NCBI GenBank assembly: GCA_025359785.1
Contig: JANYET010000067.1
Location: forward strand, 1-64,000
Length of the DNA stretch: 64,000 nt
Origin: Alphaproteobacteria bacterium
GTDB taxonomy: Bacteria; Pseudomonadota; Alphaproteobacteria; Caulobacterales; Caulobacteraceae
Direction of reading: 5' to 3'
Part shown: one piece after another, positions 39,712 through 48,007 of the stretch
How positions within the stretch are numbered: the stretch's first letter is position 1
Layout: every line of letters starts with the position of its first letter
Notes under the pieces: generated by a model
What the model saw: the letters and a program-made list of their open reading frames with translations, nothing else
The model's database searches: none
Told to the model about the DNA's origin: nothing
Program-made: the position numbers and the translations under genes

Positions 39712-40194
39712 ATGACCATCAAAGTTGGCGACAAGCTGCCCAGCGTCACCCTCACCGAAGCCACCGCCGACGGGCCCAAGCCGGTCACCACGGACGCCTT
39801 CTTCGGCGGCAAGACGGTCGCCCTGTTCGCGCTGCCGGGCGCGTTCACGCCGACTTGCTCGGCCAAGCATGTACCCGGCTTCAAGCAGCTGGCCACCCAG
39901 ATCAAGGGCAAGGGCGTTGACGTGATCGCCTGCCTGTCGGTCAACGACGCGTTCGTGATGCGCGCCTGGGGCGAGGACCAGGCCGTGGGCGACGACATCG
40001 TCATGCTGGCCGATGGCGGGGCGGAGTTCACCGATGCGGTCGGCCTGGCCTTCGACGCCTCGCGCTTCGGCATGGGCAAGCGCTCGCAGCGCTATTCGAT
40101 GATCGTCACCGATGGCGTGGTGAAGGAACTGAACATCGAGGAAGGCGGCGAATTCCGCGTCTCGGCCGCCGACTACCTGCTGGCCCAGCTTTAG
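39712..40194 (+). CDS. Peroxiredoxin (Prx5/hybrid type)
   Basis: MTIKVGDKLPSVTL; VALFALPGAFTPTCSAKHVPGFKQLATQIKGKGVDVIACLSVNDAFVMRAWGEDQ. Confidence 0.95.
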   Translation: MTIKVGDKLPSVTLTEATADGPKPVTTDAFFGGKTVALFALPGAFTPTCSAKHVPGFKQLATQIKGKGVDVIACLSVNDAFVMRAWGEDQAVGDDIVMLADGGAEFTDAVGLAFDASRFGMGKRSQRYSMIVTDGVVKELNIEEGGEFRVSAADYLLAQL

Positions 40195-40253
40195 CCGCCG
40201 GCGGCTAACCTTACCGGGTAGCGCCGCAGGCGAATTTTTCTTGTCCGGGTTGT

Positions 40254-40288
40254 CCGGGCTTGAAGCGGCGCCGTCGCCCGGCTTTTTT
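40254..40288 (+). terminator. Rho-independent terminator-like hairpin with T-tract
   Basis: CCGGGC-N16-GCCCGG followed by CTTTTTT, downstream of the peroxiredoxin gene. Confidence 0.6.
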
Positions 40289-40396
40289 CGGCGTGTTCGT
40301 TCAACGTCGCGAGCCAACGCCGCCATTCGGCGGTGTTGAATCGCGGGGCCAGTGGCCCGGACCCCGCGGCGACGCCGCGAGGCCCGGACGCGGTGG

Positions 40397-40696
40397 CTAC
40401 TTCGGGGTGGTCATCGCCCCGGTCGACATCGAGCCGGCCGACATGGCGGCCATCGGCTTCTTCTTCATGGCCTTCTTCTTCATCGGCGCTTTCATCGCGC
40501 CGTCCTTCATGGCGCCGTCTTTCATCGCATCGCTCTTCATCGGCTTGGCCATGGCGCCGGTGGACATCGAGCCGGTGGACATCGAACCCGTGGACATGGC
40601 GCCGGCCGCGGGCTTGTCCTGGGCCAGGGCGCCCCCGGAGATGGACGCGGCGAGCGTCAGGGCGGCCAGGCCGGTCAGGGTGTTGCGAAGCATCAT
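40397..40696 (-). CDS. Exported Met/Lys-rich pentapeptide-repeat protein (MxKDx-like)
   Basis: MMLRNTLTGLAALTLAASISGGALAQ signal peptide, then roughly five-residue Met-periodic repeats: AGAMSTGSMSTGSMSTGAMAKPMKSDAMKDGAMKDGAMKAPMKKKAMKKKPM... Confidence 0.75.
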   Translation of the reverse strand: MMLRNTLTGLAALTLAASISGGALAQDKPAAGAMSTGSMSTGSMSTGAMAKPMKSDAMKDGAMKDGAMKAPMKKKAMKKKPMAAMSAGSMSTGAMTTPK

Positions 40697-40789
40697 CGGT
40701 GGTTTCCTTCATCTTGCGACCGGGCAAGCCGGTGGCGTTTCCTTCGCGGGGATCGCGGAGAATGGGGTCGTTCGGGTCGGTGAGAGAGA

Positions 40790-41494
40790 TCAGCTCCTGG
40801 CGGCTGCCAGGATCGGGCCGCCGGATCCGGCCTGCACCAGGACGGCGGTCTTCAGGTTCGCGGGCCCGGTCGGCACGGCGTAGGTCCGGGTCCCGCCCGT
40901 CCAGTCGCCCAGCCGGGTGAGTTCGCGCACCGCATGCTGCACGGAAAGCGTCTTGCCGCCGTTTTCGCCGCGCTTGATCGGCACCTGAATGGCGTTGGGT
41001 TCATAGCGCACCAGCCAGACCTCGGCGGCGCGCGGCGGCGCGGCGCCGGTGATCGCCACATTGCCGCCGGCCAGCGTCACCTGCGGCCCGCCCGCCGGCA
41101 GGGCGGCGCGGCGCAGCGCCCCGTCGATCTCCGGAACGCTCTGGCCGACCACGTCGGTGCGGCCGTTCACCACCACCTGCGGGGTGCCGACATTGCCGTG
41201 CTTCAGGCCACGCGCGTAGGCCCACTGCCGGTCGGTGAACTTCGACTGGGCGAAGGTGTCCTTCCAGCCGAGGTTGTCCCAGTAGGTGACGCCGAAGGAG
41301 AGCGCGAGGATCTCCGGCCGCGCGGCCAGCTGCGCCACCGCCGCGTCGGCGGGCGGACAGGACGAGCAGCCCTGGCTGGTGAACAGCTCGACCACCTGCA
41401 GCGGCGCGGGCTGAGCCGAGGCGGCGCCCGCCAAGGTGGCCCCCGACAAGGTGACGAGGGTCAGCGTGGCGGCCAGTGCGATCGGCGTTTTCAT
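40790..41494 (-). CDS. DUF1223 secreted thioredoxin-like protein
   Basis: MKTPIALAATLTLVTLSGATLAGAASA signal; VVELFTSQGCSSCPPADAAVAQLA; VTYWDNLGWKDTFAQSKFTDRQWAYA; GTPQVVVNGRTDVVG. Confidence 0.9.
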   Translation of the reverse strand: MKTPIALAATLTLVTLSGATLAGAASAQPAPLQVVELFTSQGCSSCPPADAAVAQLAARPEILALSFGVTYWDNLGWKDTFAQSKFTDRQWAYARGLKHGNVGTPQVVVNGRTDVVGQSVPEIDGALRRAALPAGGPQVTLAGGNVAITGAAPPRAAEVWLVRYEPNAIQVPIKRGENGGKTLSVQHAVRELTRLGDWTGGTRTYAVPTGPANLKTAVLVQAGSGGPILAAARS

Positions 41495-41523
41495 CGTCTT
41501 CTCCCGGAAAGCTCGATGATAGG

Positions 41524-41549
41524 TTCGCAACGGAACGCGGTTCGGTTAC
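41524..41549 (-). promoter_or_regulatory. Putative ECF (SigF-type) promoter for the DUF1223 gene
   Basis: Minus strand reads GTAACC-N16-CGAA (gtaaccgaaccgcgttccgttgcgaa), 29 nt before the ATG at 41494. Confidence 0.6.
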
Positions 41550-41562
41550 CTACCGGTGGCCT

Positions 41563-41587
41563 GTAACCTTTCGCGGCGCGTTGCGAA
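41563..41587 (+). promoter_or_regulatory. Putative ECF (SigF-type) autoregulatory promoter for the sigma factor gene
   Basis: GTAACC-N15-CGAA (gtaacctttcgcggcgcgttgcgaa), 16 nt before a TTG start with AAGGCGG RBS. Confidence 0.55.
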
Positions 41588-41603
41588 GTCCACAAAGGCG
41601 GCG

Positions 41604-42164
41604 TTGGACGAGATCGAACCCAGACTGCGAGGCTTGATGCTCGCCGGCCTCGCCGGGGAGGCCGAGCCCTATCGCCGGCTTCTGAATGAGCTCAGCGGAC
41701 TGCTGCGCGGCTTCTATGCCCGCCGCTGCCCGCCGGGCGTCGATGCTGAGGATCTGGTGCAGGAAACGTTGATCGCCGTGCATACCCGCCGAGCCACCTA
41801 TGACGTCGGCCAGCCCTTCACCGCCTGGGCCTATGCGATCGCGCGCTACAAGCTGATCGACGCGCTGCGCCGCGGCCGCGCCCACCTGCGCGCGCCGCAG
41901 GAGGAGGCTGACGCGCTGTTCGCACCGCCCGAACTGCGTGGCGGCGCCGAGGCCGCCATGGCCGCCCGCGATCTGGAGCGCGTCCTGGCTGACCTGCCGG
42001 AGCGATCGCGCGCGCTGATCCGCGACGTGAAGATCACCGGCCTGTCGACCCGCGAGGCGGCCGAGAAGCACGGCATGACCGAGAGCGCCGTGAAGGTGGC
42101 CGTCCACCGGGGCCTGAAGGCGCTGGGCGGCAAGTACGGGGGCTCCGATGTCGGCGAAGACTGA
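41604..42164 (+). CDS. sigF: ECF RNA polymerase sigma factor (SigF-like)
   Basis: VDAEDLVQETLIAVHTRRATYDVGQPFTAWAYAIARYKLIDALRRGRAH; LSTREAAEKHGMTESAVKVAVHRGLKAL; followed by a DUF1109 gene. Start 41604 (TTG) or 41637 (ATG) preferred over 41556. Confidence 0.85.
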   Translation: MDEIEPRLRGLMLAGLAGEAEPYRRLLNELSGLLRGFYARRCPPGVDAEDLVQETLIAVHTRRATYDVGQPFTAWAYAIARYKLIDALRRGRAHLRAPQEEADALFAPPELRGGAEAAMAARDLERVLADLPERSRALIRDVKITGLSTREAAEKHGMTESAVKVAVHRGLKALGGKYGGSDVGED

Positions 42165-42795
42165 CGACCTCATCCAGAGCCTTTCCGCCGACCTGCCGAA
42201 GGTTGCGCCGCGCGCCGCCGCGCGTCGGGTGGCGTTGGGCCTCAGCTTGGGCGGCGCGGCCTCGGCGGTGCTGATGCTCGCCTGGCTGCACCCGCGCCCG
42301 GACCTGGCCCAGGCGGTCATGACGCCGATGTTCTGGATGAAGTTCGGTTATGCGGCGGCGACGGGCCTGATCCTGGCCGGAGTGCTCACGCGCCTCGCCA
42401 AGCCCGCCGCCAGGCCCGGCGTCTTGGCGACTGTCGCGGTCGCGCCGTTCGCGGTGGTGGCGCTGATGGCTGTCGGCCGCTTCGTCCAGACGCCGCCGGA
42501 GGCCCAGCACGCGCTGCTCATGGGTCACTCATCCATGCTCTGCCCCTGGCGGATCCTGGCCATCGGCGCGCCGATGCTGGCCGGCGCGATCTGGGCGGTG
42601 CGAGGGCTGGCGCCGACGCGCCTGATGCTGGCGGGCCTGGTGGCCGGCGGCTGCGCGGGCGGCCTCGGCGCGGCGATCTACGCCATCGCCTGCAACGAGA
42701 CTTCCGCCCCGTTCCTGGCCATCTGGTACACCCTGGGCATGATGGCCCTGGCCGTGACCGGCGGCCTGGCCTCGCGCCTGATGCGCTGGCGCTGA
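42148..42795 (+). CDS. nrsF: DUF1109/NrsF-type membrane anti-sigma factor
   Basis: MSAKTDDLIQSLSADLPKVAPRAAARRVALGL..., six TM-like segments, overlaps the sigma gene by 17 nt. Confidence 0.85.
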   Translation: MSAKTDDLIQSLSADLPKVAPRAAARRVALGLSLGGAASAVLMLAWLHPRPDLAQAVMTPMFWMKFGYAAATGLILAGVLTRLAKPAARPGVLATVAVAPFAVVALMAVGRFVQTPPEAQHALLMGHSSMLCPWRILAIGAPMLAGAIWAVRGLAPTRLMLAGLVAGGCAGGLGAAIYAIACNETSAPFLAIWYTLGMMALAVTGGLASRLMRWR

Positions 42796-42799
42796 GCGC

Positions 42800-43585
42800 C
42801 TATTTCCGCTTCAGCATAGCCGCCTGGACCGCGGTCATCGGCAGCTCGTCCAGCGTCAGCTTGCCGTCGCCATTCTTGTCCAACGCCTTGAAGCGCCGGT
42901 CGGCGGCGGCCAGGAACTCGGCCTTGCTGACGCGGCCGTCGAGGTTGCTGTCGGCGGCGCGCACCGGCTCGATCTCCGCCAGCAGGCCATAGGGCGCGGC
43001 CCCGATCAGGCGCCGTTTTTCGGGCCGCCGGGCGCCCAGATCGTCGGCCGGACCCTTGGCGGTGTTGTCGGGATTGTAGCCGCCGTGCGTGTTGCCGATG
43101 CCGGGGTGGCCGCCCTCCGGCGTCTGGACGACCTGCGCCAGCCAGAGCCGGGCCCCGGCCCGCTCCGGATGGGTCAGCAGGCTCAGGCTGTTTGGCCCCA
43201 GTGCGTCTGGTCCCAGTACGTCGGGCACGACCTGGGTCTCATAGAATTTCACCTCCGGCCCATCGAGATAGCCGTTGTCGTCGGAATCCAGCGCCTCGAA
43301 GAACCCCTGGTGATCGGCGCGGAACTCCGCGCGGCTGATCGCGCCGTCGTGGTCCAGGTCGGCCTGTTTGAACCACAACACCACCGGATAGGGATCGCCC
43401 GGCTTGCCGCGGTAGGGCTCGCCGCAGGGGCTGATGAACAGCTGGGTATAGCCGGCCGCGGCGGGACCTCTGGCGCCGATTCCATTGCTTCCGGCCCCAT
43501 TACTTCCGGGTTGGGTCAGGCCTTGCTGGAAGGCGGCGCTGGCCAGCGCCACCGCGATCCCCAGACGGACTACCGCTCTGCGCAT
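42800..43585 (-). CDS. Exported protein with four EF-hand-like motifs
   Basis: DLDHDGAISRAEF, DSDDNGYLDGPEV, DSNLDGRVSKAEF, DKNGDGKLTLDEL. Confidence 0.9.
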   Translation of the reverse strand: MRRAVVRLGIAVALASAAFQQGLTQPGSNGAGSNGIGARGPAAAGYTQLFISPCGEPYRGKPGDPYPVVLWFKQADLDHDGAISRAEFRADHQGFFEALDSDDNGYLDGPEVKFYETQVVPDVLGPDALGPNSLSLLTHPERAGARLWLAQVVQTPEGGHPGIGNTHGGYNPDNTAKGPADDLGARRPEKRRLIGAAPYGLLAEIEPVRAADSNLDGRVSKAEFLAAADRRFKALDKNGDGKLTLDELPMTAVQAAMLKRK

Positions 43586-43588
43586 CAG

Positions 43589-44296
43589 TCAGGCTCCGGG
43601 CATCGACGGCACGGGCTCGTGGCCCAGGCAGATCGCGACACAGCGCCGGGCCAGCAGTTCGCCCGGATCAATGAAGGGGGCCCGCACGTCCGCCGGGCTC
43701 AGCACCAGCGGCGCCTCGGTGCAGCCGGCCACCACGGCTTCGGCCCCGCCAGCGATCAGGTCGGCGGCATAGCCGGCCATTTCCAGGCGCACGGCCGCTC
43801 CCAGGTCCCCGCCCTTGATCTTGTAGATCGTGGCCATGAACTCTTCCTGCCGTTCGGCGTCGAGGCTGACCAGCCCCATGGCCTGGGCCGCCAGATATTC
43901 CCGGTAGAGGCGCACCGCCCCCTTGGTGCCGAGCACGCCGACGCGGCGCGCGCCCAGGTCGCGGGCGGCCTTGGCGCCGGTCTCGATCAGGTCGATCAGC
44001 GGCAGGCCGCTCGCCCGCTGGATCAGGCCGGCGTGGGCGTGGGCGGTGTTGCAGGGCATGGCCAGGACCTCGGCTCCGGCCCCGGCCAGCGCGCCGGCCA
44101 TCTCGGCCAGAACCGCCCCCGCGCCGGAGCCCGGCACGTTGCGGTCCGGCGCCTTGGGATTGAGGTCCATCAGGACGCGGATGTGGTCCTGGTCGCTCTG
44201 CGCCGGGGTGAAGGCCTGCAGTTGGCGCAGGAACTCCAGCGTCGCGGCCGGGCCCATGCCGCCCAGCACGCCCAGGACGAGGGAGGTTTCGCTCAT
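43589..44296 (-). CDS. Aspartate/glutamate racemase family protein
   Basis: [44 protein letters not shown] (paired Cys motifs). Confidence 0.9.
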   Translation of the reverse strand: MSETSLVLGVLGGMGPAATLEFLRQLQAFTPAQSDQDHIRVLMDLNPKAPDRNVPGSGAGAVLAEMAGALAGAGAEVLAMPCNTAHAHAGLIQRASGLPLIDLIETGAKAARDLGARRVGVLGTKGAVRLYREYLAAQAMGLVSLDAERQEEFMATIYKIKGGDLGAAVRLEMAGYAADLIAGGAEAVVAGCTEAPLVLSPADVRAPFIDPGELLARRCVAICLGHEPVPSMPGA

Positions 44297-45330
44297 GACA
44301 GGTGACCGTCCAGGACCGACTGATAGCCGAACAGGCCCTGGGCGCCGCCGGTGTGCAGGAAGACCACGGTCTCGCCGTCGAACGCGCCTTTCTGGGACAG
44401 CGCGATCAGCCCCTTCATCGCCTTGCCGGTATAGACCGGGTCCAGCAGGATCGCGTCGGTCCGCGCCGCCAGCTTCAGGGCCTCGATGACCGCCTCGTCG
44501 ACCAGGCCATAGCCCGCGCCGACATAGTCGCAATCGGCGACCACCATCTCGCGGGTCACGCGGTCCTGATGGCCGAGCAGGGCGGCGGTCTCGACGGCCA
44601 GTTTGTAGACACTGGCCTCCTGGGCTTCCTTCGGCGCGCGGACACCGATGCCGAGGACGGGAATGTCGGCGCCCATCACGGCCAGGCCGGCCACCAGGCC
44701 CGCGTGGGTGCCGGCGCTGCCGGTGGCGGTGACGATGCGGTCGATCTCCAAGCCGATCGCATTGGCCTGGGTCACCATCTCCAGGGCGCATTCGACATAG
44801 CCCAGCGCGCCGATGATATTCGAGCCGCCGCCGGGGATCACGTAGGGCGTCTCGCCGCGCGCGGCGACCTCGGCGGCCACCAGGGCGAGCTGGGCGTTCA
44901 TGTCGGTCCCACCGGGCACCCGGCGGATCTTCGCTCCCATCAGCTCGTCCAGCAGCACATTGCCGGACAGGGTGTAGTCCAGCGCGTTGGAGCCGGTGCG
45001 TTCCTCCAGGATGATCTCGCAGGCCAGCCCGAAGCGCGCCGCCGCGGCGGCCGTCTGGCGCACGTGGTTGGACTGCACGGCGCCCTGCGTGACCAGGGTC
45101 GTGGCGTCGTTGGCCAGCGCGTCGCCCAGCAGATATTCCAGCTTCCGGGTCTTGTTGCCGCCGCCCGCCAGGCCGGTGCAGTCGTCGCGCTTGATCCACA
45201 GGTCCGGCCCGCCGCGCCCCCTTCCGGAAGAATCGGCGGCGGCGGCGAGCGCCTGCGTCAGCCGCGGCAGCGGCTCCAGCGGCGTGGGCAGATGGGCGAA
45301 GCGAAGCGGGTTGAAGCGGGAAAGATGCAT
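44293..45330 (-). CDS. PLP-dependent D-cysteine desulfhydrase / ACC-deaminase-family enzyme
   Basis: [95 protein letters not shown]. Confidence 0.92.
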   Translation of the reverse strand: MHLSRFNPLRFAHLPTPLEPLPRLTQALAAAADSSGRGRGGPDLWIKRDDCTGLAGGGNKTRKLEYLLGDALANDATTLVTQGAVQSNHVRQTAAAAARFGLACEIILEERTGSNALDYTLSGNVLLDELMGAKIRRVPGGTDMNAQLALVAAEVAARGETPYVIPGGGSNIIGALGYVECALEMVTQANAIGLEIDRIVTATGSAGTHAGLVAGLAVMGADIPVLGIGVRAPKEAQEASVYKLAVETAALLGHQDRVTREMVVADCDYVGAGYGLVDEAVIEALKLAARTDAILLDPVYTGKAMKGLIALSQKGAFDGETVVFLHTGGAQGLFGYQSVLDGHLS

Positions 45331-45369
45331 GGCCCTGGCCTACAGCCAACGCGCCGGGGAGAACAGACC

Positions 45370-45759
45370 CTAGGGGCGGAGACGTCGCGGGATCGCGTCG
45401 ACTTCGGCGGGCGACAGCTTGCGGATGGACTCGACCATGCAGCGCGCGCCGCGCACCCCGATATCGAGGTCCAGCGGCGTGCAGACCCGCATCGACGGCA
45501 GGGAATTGCGGATGATGATCGGATCGCTCGACATCGCCCCGCCCAGGCAGTTGCCGCGCATCGCGATCACATAGGTCTGGTTGCCGCGCACGTTCAGATA
45601 CAGCGTCTTGCCGTCGGCGATGCTGTGGTTGGCGATGTCACGGGTGAAGAAGCAGGCGTTGCCCGCCGCCGGCGACATAGGCGGCGATATAGGCGGCTGG
45701 GCGACGGCCGCCGACGCCAGCGCGGCGCCGGCGAGCAGGGTCAGGACAAGGCGTCTCAT
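45370..45759 (-). CDS. Small exported protein, DUF6491-like, paralog A
   Basis: MRRLVLTLLAGAALASAAVAQ; CFFTRDIANHSIADGKTLYLNVRGNQTYVIAMRGNCLGG. Confidence 0.7.
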   Translation of the reverse strand: MRRLVLTLLAGAALASAAVAQPPISPPMSPAAGNACFFTRDIANHSIADGKTLYLNVRGNQTYVIAMRGNCLGGAMSSDPIIIRNSLPSMRVCTPLDLDIGVRGARCMVESIRKLSPAEVDAIPRRLRP

Positions 45760-45830
45760 GGTCTTGGTCTCCAAGCCCCTCGTCGCCACCCTAGCACGGG
45801 ACCGGCTAACAAGGGATCGGCGCGGCGGCC

Positions 45831-46652
45831 CTACCGTCCCTCGAACACCGGCTCGCGCTTGGCCACGAAGGCCGCGGCGGCTTCCTTGTGGTCGGCGGTG
45901 GCCGCGGAGTGGACGTGGTGGGTGGCCTCCAGGTCCAGGCAGTCGTCGACCTCGCCGGCCATGGCGCGGTTGAGGTTTTCCTTCATGTAGCGGAAGCAGA
46001 CCGCCGGTCCGGCGGCCAGCCGCGTGGCGATCTCCCGCGTCCTGGCGGCCAGCTCTTCGGGCTCGACCACCCAGTTGGCCAGGCCCAGTCGCAGGGCCTC
46101 CTCCGCGCCGACCCGCTCGGACAGGAAATACATCTCCCGCGCCTTTGCCGAGCCCACCAGCTGGGTCAGGAAATAGGTCCCGCCATAGTCGCCGGCCAGG
46201 CCCACGCGGGCGAAGGCGGTGGTCAGGAAGGCGGTGGTCGCCATGATCCGCAGGTCGCAGGCCAGAGCCAGCGACAGGCCCGCGCCGGCCGCGGCGCCGG
46301 GCAGGGCGGCGATCGTCGGCTTTGGCATCTTGAACAGCTTGCCGGCCGTCGCGCGCTGGTTGATCCGCTGGGTCGCGATCTGCTCGTCGACGCTGACCCC
46401 GCGCCCGCCACCCGAATTGCGGTCGTTCATGCCCTTCACATCGCCACCGGCGCAGAAGCCCGGGCCCGCGCCGGTCAGCACGATGCAGCGCACCGCCGGG
46501 TCGAGCTCGGCCGCCGCCAGCTGCCGCCCCAACGCCTGGTTCATCGCTTCGCTCATGGCGTTGCGCGCCTGCGGCCGGTTCAGCGTGATCGTCAGCACGC
46601 CGCCATCCAGCTCGGCGAGCAGGTCTTCGGTTCCGGTGTCGAGCGTGGTCAT
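45831..46652 (-). CDS. Enoyl-CoA hydratase/isomerase family protein
   Basis: VLTITLNRPQARNAMSEAMNQALGRQL; VLTGAGPGFCAGGDVKGM; KPTIAALPGAAAGAGLSLALACDLRI. Confidence 0.95.
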   Translation of the reverse strand: MTTLDTGTEDLLAELDGGVLTITLNRPQARNAMSEAMNQALGRQLAAAELDPAVRCIVLTGAGPGFCAGGDVKGMNDRNSGGGRGVSVDEQIATQRINQRATAGKLFKMPKPTIAALPGAAAGAGLSLALACDLRIMATTAFLTTAFARVGLAGDYGGTYFLTQLVGSAKAREMYFLSERVGAEEALRLGLANWVVEPEELAARTREIATRLAAGPAVCFRYMKENLNRAMAGEVDDCLDLEATHHVHSAATADHKEAAAAFVAKREPVFEGR

Positions 46653-46746
46653 GGCGTTTTCCTCATCCTTGTTGCGCGGACCCTAGGCCTTGACCCCTGC
46701 GGAACGGAAGCCTCTAGGCTGCGGCGGACAACCGGAGCCCGACCCC

Positions 46747-47505
46747 ATGCGCCTTCGTCAGATCGCCCTGGTGGGCCAGGACCTCGCCGCCTGCGAGGCC
46801 GACATCCGCGCCATCCTCGGCCTCGACTACGCCTACGACGATCCGGGCGTCGGCAAGTTCGGGCTGCGGAACGCGGTCTTCCCGATCGGCGAGACCTTCC
46901 TGGAGGTCGTCTCGCCGAAGCAGGAAGGCACGACCGCCGGGCGCCTGCTGGAAAAGCGCGGCGGCGATGGCGGTTACATGGTCATCCTGCAGGTCGAGGA
47001 CATCAAACCGGCCCGCGCGCGGATCGCGGCGGCCGGCGCCCGCGTGGTCGAACAGGCCGATCTGCAGGGGGGAACGGTCGCCATGACCCACGTTCATCCG
47101 CGCGACGTCGGCGGCGCCATCCTGTCGGTCGACTACATGCATCCCTGGAGCCGCTGGGAGTGGGGCGGCCCGGTCTGGCGCGAGCACGTCCGGACCGACG
47201 TCTCCACCGGCATCGTCGGCGCCGAACTGCAAGGGGCCGACCCCTTCGCCATGGCCACGCGCTGGGGCGAGGTGCTGGGCCGCGAGGTCGAGGCGAAGGG
47301 CGAATACTGGCGCATCGCCCTGGACGATGGCGGCGAGCTTCGCTTCGTTCGCGCTGACGATGGCCGGGGCGACGGCCTTGGCCGCTTCGACGTGGCGGTG
47401 CGCGATCCCATGGCGGTCCACGCCGCCGCCAAGGCCCGCGGCCGCCTGGCCCCTGACGGCGACGTCATCCTGGCCGGAACCCGGGTGCGGTTGGTCCAGG
47501 CGTAG
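46747..47505 (+). CDS. VOC/glyoxalase-like domain protein
   Basis: MRLRQIALVGQDLAACEADIRAILGLDYAYDDPGVGKFGLRNAVFPIGETFLEVVSPKQEGTTAGRLLEKRGGDGGYMVILQV. Confidence 0.88.
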   Translation: MRLRQIALVGQDLAACEADIRAILGLDYAYDDPGVGKFGLRNAVFPIGETFLEVVSPKQEGTTAGRLLEKRGGDGGYMVILQVEDIKPARARIAAAGARVVEQADLQGGTVAMTHVHPRDVGGAILSVDYMHPWSRWEWGGPVWREHVRTDVSTGIVGAELQGADPFAMATRWGEVLGREVEAKGEYWRIALDDGGELRFVRADDGRGDGLGRFDVAVRDPMAVHAAAKARGRLAPDGDVILAGTRVRLVQA

Positions 47506-47508
47506 TCA

Positions 47509-47529
47509 GATCCTCGCTGGGCGAGGATC
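47509..47529. terminator. Convergent hairpin GATCCTCGC-TGG-GCGAGGATC
   Basis: Perfect 9-bp stem, 3-nt loop, between the VOC gene (+) and the 47533 gene (-). Confidence 0.6.
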
Positions 47530-47532
47530 AGC

Positions 47533-47931
47533 CTAGGGCTTCATGCCCCTTGGCAGCGCCGCGGCCTCGGTCGGGGTCAGCCTCACCAGCCGCTCGACGA
47601 TGCAGCGCGAGCTCAGGCCGCCGCCGTTCAGCGTGGCGCCGACGTTCAGGTCCTGCGCCCCGCAGATGCGGGACGAGGCGCCGCGCTGCTCCAGGGTGAT
47701 CGGGTCAGTGGGACCGGCGCCGCCGAAGCAGTTGTTACTCATCTCCGCTCGCCAGACGCTTCGGCCGCCGACGTTGAGATAGAGCGTGCGCTCATCGCCG
47801 ATGGTGTGGCCGCGCAGGTCCTGGGTCATGAAACACTTCGGCGCTTCGCCGGCGGCGCTTTTCGGGGCGGCCAGAGCCGGCGTGGCGGCGGCCAGGGCGA
47901 TCGATCCGATCAGGGCCAGGGCAGACTTCAT
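47533..47931 (-). CDS. Small exported protein, DUF6491-like, paralog B
   Basis: MKSALALIGSIALAAATPALA; CFMTQDLRGHTIGDERTLYLNVGGRSVWRAEMSNNCFGG. Confidence 0.7.
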   Translation of the reverse strand: MKSALALIGSIALAAATPALAAPKSAAGEAPKCFMTQDLRGHTIGDERTLYLNVGGRSVWRAEMSNNCFGGAGPTDPITLEQRGASSRICGAQDLNVGATLNGGGLSSRCIVERLVRLTPTEAAALPRGMKP

Positions 47932-48007
47932 CGCATTCTTCCCTATTTTCCCGGCACTTTGAACAGCCCCGCCGGTTTCGCCAAGCCCTTCGCGACCGGG
48001 GGTGAAT

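Noticed and set aside
44302-45990. 562-aa plus ORF crossing several minus-strand genes
   Set aside because: Spans intergenic boundaries of well-supported genes, no domain.
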